Part shown: piece by piece, positions 31,901-39,856 of the stretch
Layout of the letters: each line of letters starts with the position of its first letter
Position numbering within the stretch: position 1 is the stretch's first letter
NCBI GenBank assembly: GCA_905221615.1
Contig: CAJNDT010000140.1
Span: 232,012 to 296,011 of the forward strand
Source: Symbiodinium sp. CCMP2592
Lineage: Eukaryota > Sar > Dinophyceae > Suessiales > Symbiodiniaceae
Length of the DNA stretch: 64,000 bases
Reading direction: 5' to 3'
Position numbers and translations under genes: made by a program
Notes under the pieces: model-generated
What the model was told of the DNA's origin: nothing
Database searches by the model: none
The model's input: the letters and a program-made list of their open reading frames with translations, nothing else

Positions 31901-32867
31901 GATCCTCCAGCGCTCCAGACCATACTGGTGTGGTGCCGCGGGGCATGATTTTCACCAAAATTCCTTGGACTGGCCTCCTGGATTCATCCGGGCCCAAGGG
32001 TGCCAGGTCCCCTCCAACAAACACCTCCACGGGGGCATTCTGGTCAAACTCAGCGTACTGGAGGACCGAATATCTGGTGAGGGGTCCCACATGGTAGTAG
32101 GCGAAGATTTCCTTGTTGGCCTCGCGTGCATCTAAGAGGACTCCGCACTTGTCCGAGTGGATGACCCAGTCCGGGAGCAGCATTACGGATCCATAGTCAT
32201 CATGGAGCTGGGGCTTGATCGTCACGACATACTTCAACCAGCTCTGCGCCATGGCGTTTCTGCTGTCCCTGGCCATATCAAAGACCTCCTCGATCGAGAT
32301 GGGAAACTCATACGCCACATCGACACTTTCAGGGCCACAAAACGGGGACGTGACCCATACCGAGATGTGGTGGGCTGTTGGTGCCCCTGGGTCTCGTTGT
32401 ACTTCTTGTTCAAGGTCTGGTCCAGGGTCAGGCCGAGGGAGCTGTTCAGGTCCAGACGGGTGAACATGCCCTGGAAGTAGTCCTCCACTGTAGAGAGGCC
32501 TGGACCAAATCAAGGTGGCTACGGCCTGGGCGCTCTGCTCATCGGGAGTATGAAGCCCAGCACATCGGTAGGCTTCCGGTTCCAGGGGCTTCACAGCCTG
32601 CACTTGCCCAATGAGGCCAAGGGCCAGCGGGATTGCAGCCCAGATGGGCCTCACCCCCACGCCCTTACGAGATTGGGCAAACGGCCGGTTCCATAGCACG
32701 TGGTAGCCATGGGTCAACAGCAGGGAGCTCATGACCACCCAGCTGACAGTGCAGCCCACCCCAAACCACCATATCTCATATTGGTGGCAAAGCAGCTCGA
32801 AGAGGTTCACGAGCCACTCAAACATCATCGCCCACACATCTAAGAGACTCCATACTCTTAAGAACAT
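25992..32867 (-). CDS. LINE ORF2: RNase H, endonuclease, reverse transcriptase
   Basis: The 2291-residue polyprotein drives target-primed reverse transcription. Residues 1-92 are hydrophobic with membrane-like stretches (about 35-57 and 74-92). Residues 170-490 are unrecognised. RNase H at about 627-780: D635 in YTDGSAS, E688, D716, then HVKAHD and D771. APE-type endonuclease at about 858-1108: N864, QETKS with E891, H969, D1004/N1006 in GIDLNG, D1069 in HRIDYIAI, D1098-H1099. Reverse transcriptase at about 1365-1720: D1508 in LFLDTKSAYYSV, SRPGESFADTIFAF, and WADD (D1659-D1660) in place of the usual YADD. Two zinc fingers: C1976-C1979-H1992-H1997 and C2012-C2015-H2028-C2035. The start is taken as the first ATG after the ORF1 stop. 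The frame stays open upstream through ORF1, but that translation is Gly/Arg/Pro-rich and is an out-of-frame reading of ORF1. RNase H lies before the endonuclease, whereas in I-clade LINEs it follows the reverse transcriptase. Confidence 0.9.
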   Translation of the reverse strand: MFLRVWSLLDVWAMMFEWLVNLFELLCHQYEIWWFGVGCTVSWVVMSSLLLTHGYHVLWNRPFAQSRKGVGVRPIWAAIPLALGLIGQVQAVKPLEPEAYRCAGLHTPDEQSAQAVATLIWSRPLYSGGLLPGHVHPSGPEQLPRPDPGPDLEQEVQRDPGAPTAHHISVWVTSPFCGPESVDVAYEFPISIEEVFDMARDSRNAMAQSWLKYVVTIKPQLHDDYGSVMLLPDWVIHSDKCGVLLDAREANKEIFAYYHVGPLTRYSVLQYAEFDQNAPVEVFVGGDLAPLGPDESRRPVQGILVKIMPRGTTPVWSGALEDRLSEPDHWNPRSEHPLPADVKLIAFQTEREQHLHRAVRGTADTPSTVVVRELDKAIDTFWLRAPTERPRRMNWCGLRVHTIVAVVDAATHHRPSTQIVFVDLRGIGIWPQWVAVQNHRFNPGRYVEALQIEVVEGYTVVVYGGRQVGREGDVHVEDGDTVEVALRCMADLTSSSDGGLDDNPEEGDFQGSESSYDPSSQTMPDDDVPRGPPPPRPVNERSRSPTRRDNRALRLADHLPPPAFDLTRDSVALPELPPGWGAGQKPWPTTWVDPELRDITVKSVTAEALETTIDWRQLIAQCPGADELEVCLYTDGSASTKPDRSGYAVTILLRAGLCMALFGVLGDQLVGNNATPWPLQAPLALRAEQIAVATAMLWILQFRTLLPTCQYKVYFDCMAAGYAAVGSWQAPDDFGGRAHHLEQYLREQPGLSLGFSHVKAHDQDPWNELSDVIAKAAARGICPFGKPPVEICYEFQSVDLAWMATAFRAQRDGTMNVRDGRLEWGQFEDDGYRLQPQQLVPVVDTSQAATPTQQPLELLIGTLNVQGFGCKAAYLEAQLDHLKFNVVLFQETKSSVGLLRTRNYLRLSSASLSRWGTAIWIHRRLGLMTGDCGPLCVDENDIEVVVEEPRLLGLRVSTCELKLYIVAAHCPYEAKGSEWQGFLGGLEDTLIQAKKDDLVILGIDLNGRVPGGVEDTTGPVEFGDPDPIGRRFVQALGKARMWIPSTYRHLHPDGDATFVHHTGSEHRIDYIAIGGNMDWVQAHSQVQMQFDTGAPREDHRLVSLRLKGWLTPGRKRGSLLRPIYDRAKLMSAEGKLLLADACRKFCQPGWEVPPDRHCQMLQDMLTQTLRTHFLVERGAARAGFISAATWELREAKLRLKKRTRGRVSLWQDLVAWAFRQWKEDRDAGFVALLQKQGVLYQLAAGGIRFATSRINRCIAEDRQRFLSQLLTEGHQSAGQILRRAKAAGLGGAQAKSRKRPLPALLHPVSGEKVCNRQALDDVWLEHFGRQEEGHVVSLPDLIDQAATPMPTEDVEWSLDLLPTHSEVAAVMRATPKGKAPGLDNVPGEVLATASTELATLYLPLFVKSMVWAKQPTQWRGGLLYEAFKNSGTCQDVANFRSLFVSSTVGKCFHRLVRNKVSKYTQENLHPLHCGPRQSAPVLFPEMYILAHIRRCNKLGLNYAVLFLDTKSAYYSVIRELAVGDICRDSTVIDIFRRFNMGPDELKELMTLISEGGLMNHAGVPAALRQVIRDLHYNTWFCSRYTDGTKACKTYAGSRPGESFADTIFAFIYSKMLCLIFEQAVVEDLVVTLPADLDVGVYGDGLQGLGQPGWDGTWADDSAFPTAATTGWEIMRRAIRLTTVVLDACRAFGLCPNMKVGKTSMMLKLKGRDSVKIRRHFFKGGASLLALDDIGLSVPIVPQYRHLGGFVDLHNTGIVEARHRIALATQAYESAGKLLLNRRDLALPVRAALFNTVVTSSLFNIGLWVPRGKAWALLANAYSRLVRRLLCTAVKGDRIFHVPLPVAHLVTGCWKLSLVARRARLSLLVSLVTSGPELLWAALQAEQTWLQTVQEDLAWVVGPDKADWPGLDGASWPLWVAMIREHPAAFKRRVGRRLKATHAEEGKRDVIAVGQWALRATLEKPIAPRNEGLLWKCWPCQRLFASKARLSVHFFKVHGRAAEFRQFVSGTTCAACNKQFWSGGRLAAHLRSSEPCLRWLRSYGKPTTTLAPGFGSRKFRQQQIDQFTPAVPEPLGVPEPPVTEEKWPRLQREFYNDLCEAALDFTEGDFAAQARRILSRFPVYPTEIGGAVDYVMSEMQFLAACEDDRHWSPEVFEAALQALEALRVEVQTAGEAGSLPSDKGQTFEAFYEQVEAMDWEEAIRGHLSKYETHTGALYALSSSWEAEWEAEREALVHTAVLDQPMALIPSTLQEAWKAMLAGQMCTLRAPEAFWNHPVSRPFRVFRAASASN

Positions 32868-32980
32868 CACCTCCTCATTGTCAGTGCCATGAGGCTGCAG
32901 GACACACCGAAAAAGCCCACAGTCCTCGCCGCCAGGGTCATATTGCACTCCCCGCGGCCGGCTGCTCACAACACCCTGTT

Positions 32981-34039
32981 TCACAGGGGCTGATTGCCCT
33001 CGCCAGCATTGACTCCCGTCTGGCCGAGGTTCGCCACCAGCTCGTCCTCGTCGGCCTCGGCCTCTGCATCGATCACCTCCAAGCTTCTGGCCTCCGCCAA
33101 CTTTTCGCTCAAGGTTGGCCCTGCCGGAAGTTTGGTTTGCGGCTTCCGGCCCTGCTCTTTGACAGGCGTCCGCCTGGTGACCGATCGTGACCTCGTCCTC
33201 TGTGTCAGCCCTGGGGATGGCAGGTGCAAGGATGTCGTAGGCGAGGACATATACGGATCCTTGGCCAGCTCGGTAGCTGGCAGGGCCCCAAAGTCGGCCG
33301 GGCCATTTCCCTTCACCATGGCCGCCAGGAGCGGAGTGGTAGTACCGCGCTTCTGGGCTGTTGCCGGCTGTGGCGGCGTGGCAGGGGCCACGTGGGGCCT
33401 CGCCCTTGGCGGGGTACTCGGCGCATTCAGGACCGACCTCAGTCGTCGCTGCACCATGGCCACCGCTTCCTCTGCCATCTCCGCCTCGCTGTCCTCGTTC
33501 GTGCCCATGAGCGCATCCCAGGCCTGGTCCGCCTCGGGGTTGTCGGTCTCGCCGGGCTTGGCCAGGAGCACCTCTGGGTTGGCAATGGCCTCCTGCAGGT
33601 TCTGGAACGCCAGCTTCTGGGCCTCCTGGCTCTCCTGCAACTCCTGGTCGATCTTGCTCACACGCTTGAGGTACTTCTCGCGCTCCATGGTGAACTTCTT
33701 CTTCATTTCCCGCTGCATTTGTCCCCATTCGTCGTCCATCTGCGTGCGCTCCTCCGCCAGTTTTCGTGCCTTCACCTCCGCCTTTCTGGCGTTCGTCACC
33801 ATTTTTTGTATGGATCGGACGAGCCCAGCGGCCTCCGAGGTTTCTGGAGGCTTGGTTGAAGCTGGCTGCTGTGGAGTAGTCGCAGCCGGAGTCCTCGAAT
33901 AGGACTGGAACGATGGGTCCTCCCATCCGTACTCCTGGCCATCGGCATCCCAGCCCGAGTACGAAGCATAGTCCGATCGCCATCCCTGTCTGGCATATCC
34001 ACTTCCTTTCCATAGTCCCCATTGTGGCTTCTTTCCCAT
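32981..34039 (-). CDS. LINE ORF1, coiled-coil protein
   Basis: 352 residues from ATG at 34039 to TGA at 32981-32983. The N-terminus is aromatic and Gly-rich (MGKKPQWGLWKGSGYARQGW). Residues 70-152 are strongly charged and heptad-like (RKAEVKARKLAEERTQMDDE onward), consistent with a coiled-coil trimerisation region. Residues 205-320 are Pro/Thr/Arg-rich. No zinc knuckle or RRM was recognised. By position it should be the RNA-binding ORF1 protein. ORF2's first ATG lies 114 bases past its stop, in the -1 frame. Confidence 0.75.
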   Translation of the reverse strand: MGKKPQWGLWKGSGYARQGWRSDYASYSGWDADGQEYGWEDPSFQSYSRTPAATTPQQPASTKPPETSEAAGLVRSIQKMVTNARKAEVKARKLAEERTQMDDEWGQMQREMKKKFTMEREKYLKRVSKIDQELQESQEAQKLAFQNLQEAIANPEVLLAKPGETDNPEADQAWDALMGTNEDSEAEMAEEAVAMVQRRLRSVLNAPSTPPRARPHVAPATPPQPATAQKRGTTTPLLAAMVKGNGPADFGALPATELAKDPYMSSPTTSLHLPSPGLTQRTRSRSVTRRTPVKEQGRKPQTKLPAGPTLSEKLAEARSLEVIDAEAEADEDELVANLGQTGVNAGEGNQPL

Positions 34040-34520
34040 CGACTTCTTCGTCTTGTAGAGGGGCTTGGAGTGGTGGCTCTGGAGGAGCTTGACGTCTCTA
34101 GCCCACGGCTCGTGGTTCCTCCCACGCAGGGATCGAATCCTCTTACGAGCAGCTGAACGCCTCCGCCGCAGAGCACGATGCCAGGTGGGAGAAGCGGGAA
34201 TGTTGGGAGCGATCTACGCGTGCAGTAAGCACTGGGGCAAGGGCAATACTCTGGGCGCTTCGCCCTCGGCTCGATCCCAAACCCTAGGGTCGCAATAAAC
34301 CTATAATAGTGTTTACAATAAGAACCTACACAAAAGTAGGGTTTGGTAGCTTCAGGCAGTCAGCAACAGCAATTGCAGCAATGGTGACAACGAATCAAGT
34401 CTGGCATTCTGGCAAATGGCCGAGTAGTGTAAAAGCAGCAGCGGTCGGGTATAATCCCTATATAACGGCTATATAATCAAAAAGGTTAACCTTTAGTTCC
34501 CCATGAGACCCGACAAGTAG

Positions 34521-34736
34521 GGTCCCCACCCTAAACCCCAAGCCTCGTCCTCCCGAGTTGTGGGGCCTTACAAAAGAGAGTTTCAGTTTCCTTCGCCAAG
34601 GGCGCAAAGCCTAAGCCGGAGTCAGGCAAGCCGTAGAGCTGAAGAGGCGAAAGGGGCAGAACCCAAAATCCCTAAATTTGGTACAGCACTCTATGCCAGT
34701 AATGGCTACTTTCTAGGAGCCGTTACAAGTGTCTAG
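34521..34736 (+). CDS. Possible exon, no Met
   Basis: 72 sense-and-stop codons between TAGs. The best part reads FQFPSPRAQSLSRSQASRRA and continues EEAKGAEPKIPKFGTALYAS. The last third matches a dispersed repeat also at 24493 (TGGTACAGCACTCTA), so the coding part must be shorter or absent. Confidence 0.27.
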   Translation, partial: GPHPKPQASSSRVVGPYKREFQFPSPRAQSLSRSQASRRAEEAKGAEPKIPKFGTALYASNGYFLGAVTSV

Positions 34737-34871
34737 TCTCTACATCTATCTTCCCAGGAGCCTAGTAACGGGTGGGGCTGGATCGCAAAGGATTGGCTGG
34801 AGCAGCGCATCGTCCGCAGGCGTGGCGGGGCTTCCGTCTGCAAGGAAATATCAGGAGAAGTGATTCGGGTT

Positions 34872-34978
34872 TCCTGAGACTCCGATACCCACTAATTAAG
34901 GAATATTTGGGGTTCCTTGAAGGGCCAAATATGATTTGAGGCGTATTCCTCAATTAAGTGATATTGAAGTCTTTGGGT
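34872..34978. mobile_element. Family E MITE
   Basis: CCTGAGACTCCGATACCCAC to GATATTGAAGTCTTTGGG. Confidence 0.78.
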
Positions 34979-35048
34979 TTAGGGGCTTTGGTTTGAGAGT
35001 GTGGAAGCTTCCGGTGCCTTGAGAGCAGACCAAGAGTACTCGAAATAT

Positions 35049-35154
35049 GGGGGGGGGGTTCCGAAAATAGGGGACCCTAATATAGCACCCTAAATAGTAG
35101 GATCCTTATTATGAGGACCCCAGAACAAGGTACCCCTAATTTTCGGAAACTCCC
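35049..35154. mobile_element. Family B MITE, TSD ATAT
   Basis: The left end is a run of G then TTCCGAAAATAGGGG. The right end is TTTTCGGAAACTCCC. Perfect ATAT flanks. Confidence 0.9.
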
Positions 35155-35159
35155 ATATC

Positions 35160-35405
35160 CACATTCTTGAACGCTCGCAAATACATCCAGTATCATCCCA
35201 CTAAGGCCTTACTCTAATCTTTATCAAGGCTACAAAGGTCTGGTCCCTTGAAGCAACCCTATTCTGAGCATCCAGGGCCCCATCTTACGCCTCATCGAAA
35301 CACTCATGGAAAGCCTTATAGCAAACCTATTGAAGCCCTTGTTGAAACCCTAAGCCTATGGAACCCTAACAGAGCCCTGTAAGGAAACATAAGCTCAATC
35401 CTGAA
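35160..35405. other. No supported gene
   Basis: ACCCTA-type words and no coding signal. Confidence 0.4.
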
Positions 35406-35412
35406 CCCTACT

Positions 35413-35509
35413 ATAAGAACCTGATTGAGAAGTCCTGCTCCTATAACCCCAAGAATAGAAGGACCCAAATAGAGAGCTCCAATAAAGACCCAAGGCTTCT
35501 TAATCAGGT
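35413..35509. mobile_element. Family M MITE, diverged
   Basis: Family M ends read TGTAGGAACCTGATCAAGAA. Here TAAGAACCTGATTGAGAAGT pairs with GGCTTCTTAATCAGGT. Confidence 0.6.
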
Positions 35510-35546
35510 AACCCTAAACCTGACAGCCCTGACCCGAAACCCTACT

Positions 35547-35640
35547 GTTGATGATATAAATCCTGCATTACCCATAAGAAGGAATATACCCATAGTTCCC
35601 ATGGTTTAGGGGTCCTTAAGGTAATGCAGGATTGATATCG
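35547..35640. mobile_element. Family A MITE
   Basis: GTTGATGATATAAATCCTGC left end. The right end is decayed (GCAGGATTGATATCG). An F-like right half follows at 35660-35703. Confidence 0.85.
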
Positions 35641-35734
35641 TATTTAGGGTTCCTATAACCCTACTTAGAAGCTACTTACTAAGTCCCCTGGGCCTCTAAG
35701 TACCCCTCTGAAAATCGCTCTGTTTCGACTGCCA

Positions 35735-35802
35735 GGGCACAGCCCTGGTTGCAGCGCTACGCCTTGGGCTGCGTCCTTCAAGGCCCACACGTCCGAGGGT
35801 GT
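35735..35802 (+). CDS. Candidate small exon
   Basis: CTGTTTCGACTGCCAG|G acceptor, then AQPWLQRYALGCVLQGPHVR, with CGAGG|GTGTTG as a possible donor. Clear GC island. Confidence 0.3.
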
Positions 35803-36077
35803 TGGATGTAGGGATTAGGGCTTCGGGGTTTTAAGATTTGGGGGTTTTAAGGCTTCAGGTGGTAGATTGGGGGTTTCCGAAAGGAGCCGCAAATCTTACA
35901 GCTTGAGCCCATTGTTCTATTAAGCTAGTTCAATGCTCCGCTTAATACCAAAAGCTCAGGTTTTAAGACCTAGCCTCATGAGATGCACTTCCGAGCCCTT
36001 GGACTTTCACGCTTAGGGTCTCAGTGGAGTTGGGGATCACGGGCTTTCGGGTTTTAAGGTTGAAGTCTGTTAAAGCA

Positions 36078-36188
36078 CTAGGACCTAGAGTAGGCCCTTA
36101 TTCCCTTTTTTATGGTTTAGGTTCCCTTATAACCCCCTTTACCCCAAAAAGGGCACCCTTTTTATTCCTAGGTTACTCTTAGGTCTAG
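36078..36188. mobile_element. Family K MITE, TSD AGCA
   Basis: CTAGGACCTAGAGTAGGCCC to GTTACTCTTAGGTCTAG with perfect AGCA flanks. From 36190 to 36520 I see no gene. Confidence 0.93.
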
Positions 36189-36525
36189 AGCATGTGTTAG
36201 TTTTCAGGGTTGTAGCACGCTTTCCTCCTACAGGTCGTTTATGGGTGCATCCCCGTTGCATATAGCCACAAGGTCTTTCATGTAGCTACGAAGTCCCTTC
36301 CCAAGGGGCATCTCATTTGTGCAGGCTACCAGATTTTGGTTGTGCTGCATTTGAAGCCCTAAACCCTAAAGGCACTAAAGCATAAGTAGGGCCCAACTAA
36401 ACTGCTTAGTACGACAACCCATGCCTCCTCGGAGCCTGCTTGCTAGGGCCCCGGGTGCGGAGAGGTTTGGGGAAGTTGGTTTGAAGGTTTCGGGCTTTTA
36501 ACTTTTGGGGTTTAAAGGGTTACAG

Positions 36526-36624
36526 GGAACTCCAGAAAGTTGGAATATGGTTTCATGGTAGGATACCCTATAATTTACCATAGAAGGGTTAGGATAATCA
36601 TATTCCGACTTTCTGGCTTTTACG
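36526..36624. mobile_element. Family G MITE
   Basis: Variant left end GGGAACTCCAGAAAGTTGGA and standard right end GACTTTCTGGCTTTTAC. Confidence 0.82.
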
Positions 36625-37009
36625 TTAGGGCTAGGGGTTGGCTTGAGGGTTTGGATTTCGCATTGCGGGTGCTAACTAACCCTCACGCCCTGTACCCCAA
36701 AACCTTTAAACCTAAGCCTGTCAATCAGAAGTCTCCAGCAAAGTAGGATTTGCTTCGAGTAGATTAGCAGGTGGGATACCCTCAAGGGGAATCCGTCTGA
36801 CCCCTCTTATGGATCCATTTTCCGCTCCTCCTGATCCTAAACCCTGCCCAGCGCTATCAACCCCTAAAAGCCAACGGCGGATACTGTAGAGCAGGATCTG
36901 CAGTAGACATCGGCAGGAAAGGATGCAGAGTGCCTTGGAGTTAAGACAGAGAACCCTAATACAACAGCTTGGGTCATTGGTAATACTTCACCTTCGTGTT
37001 CCTGAATAT

Positions 37010-37104
37010 GGGAGTTTCCACAAACAGGGAACCCAAATATGGTACCCTAAATAGTACCTTATCATAAGGACCCCAAAATACGGTGCCCCTAATGTTCGGA
37101 AACT
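37010..37104. mobile_element. Family B MITE, right end trimmed
   Basis: GGGAGTTTCCACAAACAGGG to AATGTTCGGAAACTCT. Confidence 0.82.
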
Positions 37105-37244
37105 CTAAGCCCAAAACCCTTTATAGAACCCTTTATAGATCCCTTTTAAAGGAGCCCTTATACTAACCCTTTAAAGGAGCCCTAAGGTCCCCCTAATGTT
37201 CGTTGTACTACAGCGACCTCGAAACCTTCTTGCAGTGTATATGC

Positions 37245-37366
37245 GGGAGTTTCCGAAAACAAGGGGTACCTTATTTTGGGGTCCTTATAATAAGGATCCT
37301 ACGAGTTAGGGTGGCATATTAGGATGTAGGGTACCATATTAGGATCCCCTATTTTCGGAAACTCCC
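37245..37366. mobile_element. Family B MITE
   Basis: GGGAGTTTCCGAAAACAAGG to TTTTCGGAAACTCCC, flanked by ATGC/ATGT. It contains a partial internal duplication of the GTACCATATTAGGAT segment. Confidence 0.88.
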
Positions 37367-37523
37367 ATGTGGTCGTCAACACTGGGCCCTTCTTTCCTTT
37401 CCCAAACTATAGGCTGCCGTATTAGGAATAAACCTTTTTCGGGCTCCCAAGACAAACCCAGGGTTTTGCCAGTTACCCATAATATGAGCCAGGGAAAAAG
37501 CAAGTAAGACCATATTTTGGAGC

Positions 37524-37627
37524 TCCTGACGCGTGCAAGAGGGGGCTCGGGCGACTACTGGTCGCTGGCCCACGGCTGCCGTCTCAGCATCACAGCGTTG
37601 ATGCGGTTCCAGGCGGTTCACCGGTGC
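37524..37627 (+). CDS. Candidate internal exon, unknown gene
   Basis: After TTTTGGAG the frame LLTRARGGSGDYWSLAHGCR, then LSITALMRFQAVHRC, has about 80% GC at third positions and ends at C|GTAAGC. A long minus frame also crosses the region but has weaker bias. Confidence 0.37.
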
Positions 37628-37847
37628 GTAAGCGAGAAAAACAATGGGCCACCTCATCGGAAACTCTTTCACGGGGACCGTCAGTATACCCCAAAATCCA
37701 GCTCCAAGTCTTGATGCCCTGCTGTTAGAGGCGAAGCCAACTGCCAACACCCCGACGCTGCGGGTTCAAAGGGTTGGGTTTCATGAACGTTGCGGCTTTG
37801 GGGAGTGGGGCGGGGTTCAGGTTTTTAGGGGTTGTAGGACTTGGATG

Positions 37848-37915
37848 TACACTTTACATTTTTTGAGATAATACTACCCATCATAAAACTGAAAGCGTGC
37901 ACTAAGTGTAGGTTA
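37848..37915. mobile_element. Family I core fragment
   Basis: GATGTACACTTTACATTTTT and ATAAAACTGAAAGCG arms remain. Both outer ends are lost. Confidence 0.55.
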
Positions 37916-38071
37916 CCAAGTTCGGGCCGGAATTTGTGTAGGTGTCCAGGATCCTACAGTTACAAGATTCGCGCTGAGGCATGGAATGCAAGGCCTCAGT
38001 AACCCCTCCAGACCCCCGATCCCTCCAAACCCCTGAGAATCCTGAGCCTTTACCCCAAGCCCAATTTAAAG

Positions 38072-38165
38072 CTTAGTAGCTGAGTGGATACATTTACACT
38101 TTTGGACTAATACTATAAAACTGAAAGTGTACACCAATTGGGGGCTTATGAACTCAGCAACTAAG
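38072..38165. mobile_element. Family I MITE
   Basis: Complete ends CTTAGTAGCTGAGTGGATAC / CTCAGCAACTAAG with a slightly shortened loop. Confidence 0.9.
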
Positions 38166-38230
38166 TTATAGAACCCTACTATGGATCCCTTATAGTAGCC
38201 CTTATAGAACCCTTTAAGGAGTAGAAAGAG

Positions 38231-38314
38231 GCCTCTCGCCCACTTTGTCGCGATTCGGAGATAGCGCCTCGGCTTGATAGGCTGGACTTGGGGACCATGA
38301 GGGGAAACCGACCG
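38231..38314 (+). CDS. Candidate internal exon, unknown gene
   Basis: GTAGAAAGAG|G acceptor, EASRPLCRDSEIAPRLDRLD then LGTMRGNRP, and a CG|GTAATT donor. It lies 15 bases before a family F MITE. Confidence 0.36.
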
Positions 38315-38328
38315 GTAATTTGAGACTC

Positions 38329-38452
38329 TACTTGAAGGATCATGGGACTTAGTAGGGTTATAAGTACCTTAGTTGGAGTAATAAGCAATTAAATAAACGT
38401 ATAGTTACCTTAATTACAGCCCTACTTACTAAGTCCCATGACCCTTTAAGTA
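38329..38452. mobile_element. Family F MITE, GATCATGGGACT subtype
   Basis: TACTTGAAGGATCATGGGAC to AAGTCCCATGACCCTTTAAG. Confidence 0.85.
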
Positions 38453-38600
38453 TACTACTAAGCTGTACCTTACAGCAAGCCCCTTAAAGGATCTAGTGTT
38501 TGGGTCTGGGTGTAGGACGGGGGTTAAGGTGTTCAGGCTCCGGGGTATATTCGGGTCGCAAGTCGCAGGCGGAAAACATGCAGGGCCCGGTACAAATACG

Positions 38601-38697
38601 GTTGATGATATAAACCCTGCATTACCTTTAGGACCCTAAACTATGGAAATTATGGTATAGTCCTTATTATGGGTAATGCAGGATTTATATCATCAAC
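38601..38697. mobile_element. Family A MITE
   Basis: Best-preserved A copy: GTTGATGATATAAACCCTGC / GGATTTATATCATCAAC. Confidence 0.92.
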
Positions 38698-38866
38698 AGT
38701 ACTTATAAGACAGAAAGCCTCCTTTGTATACTGCTTCAGCCTTCCATGCTACAAACGAAAAGCCCGGCTTATGTGATTGGGTGATACTCGTTTTGCTCCT
38801 GGATGGTGGCTGCAGACTTCCAACTTCTTTGGTTCAGGGTATAGGATTTAAGGTTTGGGGTTTTAG

Positions 38867-39105
38867 GACGTTTCTTCAAGGAGCACTGCCAGCATGCACC
38901 TGACGAGATCGTGGATCTCTGCGTGATAGACTTTGCCGGAAGCGCGATCAAGCAAAAGGCAATGACCCTCGCCCTGTCCTGCGCGTCCCACTGGAGCTCT
39001 GTGAAGCTGATCGGGCACCCCCGGGTGCCCACGAATCGTGCCAAGAGAGTCAGGACGGGCAGGGCTGACGATGGAGATTGTGATGAGCCCTGTTCTCATT
39101 GTTAG
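38867..39105 (+). CDS. Candidate exon, unknown conserved-looking protein
   Basis: After a GGGTTTTAG|G acceptor the frame reads RFFKEHCQHAPDEIVDLCVI, then DFAGSAIKQKAMTLALSCAS and a basic tail, with TGA at 39103-39105. GC3 is high and the segment looks globular, one of the longest convincing exons. A minus frame (38863-39183) is also open but less biased. I could not place the family. It could be internal, with a donor before the basic tail. Confidence 0.46.
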
Positions 39106-39189
39106 GACACCAAGGGCCCGATAGTAGCGCCCCGCAATATCGCCAGAAGCCTCGCAACGACAATAAGTCCGGAAACCGTTCAATCAAAC

Positions 39190-39660
39190 TTGCACAGCGG
39201 TTTTGAGTCTTCGGGTCGGGGGCGCGAGGATGTCGGTTCCTTGGCCCTGTATCCTAAAACAGTGTAAACCACCCAGAAGCCCGAAATCCTGAACCCCAAA
39301 TAATGAACCCTATAAAACCTTGCCCCAAACCCTGAACCCTCCTAGGTTCCTGAGTGGTACCCGTTTGCCCTTTCTATGTTTGTATCTGCTTCTTAAACAG
39401 AAGAGTCGGCAGAACCTAGCCTACATCTGTTGCTTCATTTTTTTATCATATTATACTACATTTTTGTCATATATTGTAGTACATTATATATTGTTGTTAT
39501 ATATATATATATATTATTGTATCTTATTACATACTGTTGTATATTACATATGATATTTTATGTATTGTGTTTTAGAATGGACCCTTCTATCCTAAACGGC
39601 CAGAGTTTGAACTCTCCGGGATTTCCGGTTCCGGCCAGGATCCTTCGGTGTAGTGTAGTT
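39190..39660. other. No supported gene, AT-rich tract
   Basis: 39430-39560 is a TA-rich low-complexity stretch. 39342-39422 resembles a diverged family L element. Confidence 0.4.
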
Positions 39661-39669
39661 TGCCAACAT

Positions 39670-39798
39670 CAAAGGGTAAAAGGAGGGACCCTTAATGGGG
39701 ACCCCTACCCTACAATGCGCTATATAATGGGTATATAATAGCTATACTGAGGGTATATACCTAGGGTCCTTACTAAGGGTCCCTCCGTTTACCTTTGG
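39670..39798. mobile_element. Family S MITE
   Basis: CAAAGGGTAAAAGGAGGGAC to GGGTCCCTCCGTTTACCTTTGG, with a TATATA-rich loop. Single copy here. Confidence 0.7.
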
Positions 39799-39856
39799 AT
39801 AATAACCAAGTATAACTCAAATAAAGGTACCTATAACCTGGTAGGCACCTTGAGAT

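Larger units (their letters stand above)
25850..34290 (-). mobile_element. Full-length non-LTR retrotransposon (LINE)
   Basis: A single GC-rich block on the minus strand contains a 5' leader (about 34040-34290), ORF1, ORF2 and a short 3' region (25850-25991). There are no LTRs or flanking terminal repeats. APE-type endonuclease plus reverse transcriptase define it as a non-LTR element. No stop interrupts 2291 codons, so it is probably young or recently active. No long poly-A was seen at the 3' end. The borders are estimated from the composition change, and no target duplication was identified. Confidence 0.88.

Noticed and set aside
32994-33902. 302-codon plus-strand frame, Ser/Ala-rich
   Set aside because: Antisense of ORF1. 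Composition and overlap with a second antisense frame mark it as a shadow.
32868-34022. Extending ORF2 upstream to an ATG at 34022
   Set aside because: The added 385 residues are the -1 frame translation of ORF1 (Gly/Arg/Pro-rich low complexity), whereas ORF1 itself gives a sensible coiled-coil protein.
34120-34200. Possible tRNA or Pol III promoter in the LINE leader (GGATTCGATCC)
   Set aside because: Resembles a B box, but no A box, acceptor stem or cloverleaf could be drawn.
26000-34300. LTR retrotransposon or telomere-linked Penelope element
   Set aside because: No LTRs, integrase or protease. The APE endonuclease with WADD reverse transcriptase indicates a non-LTR element.
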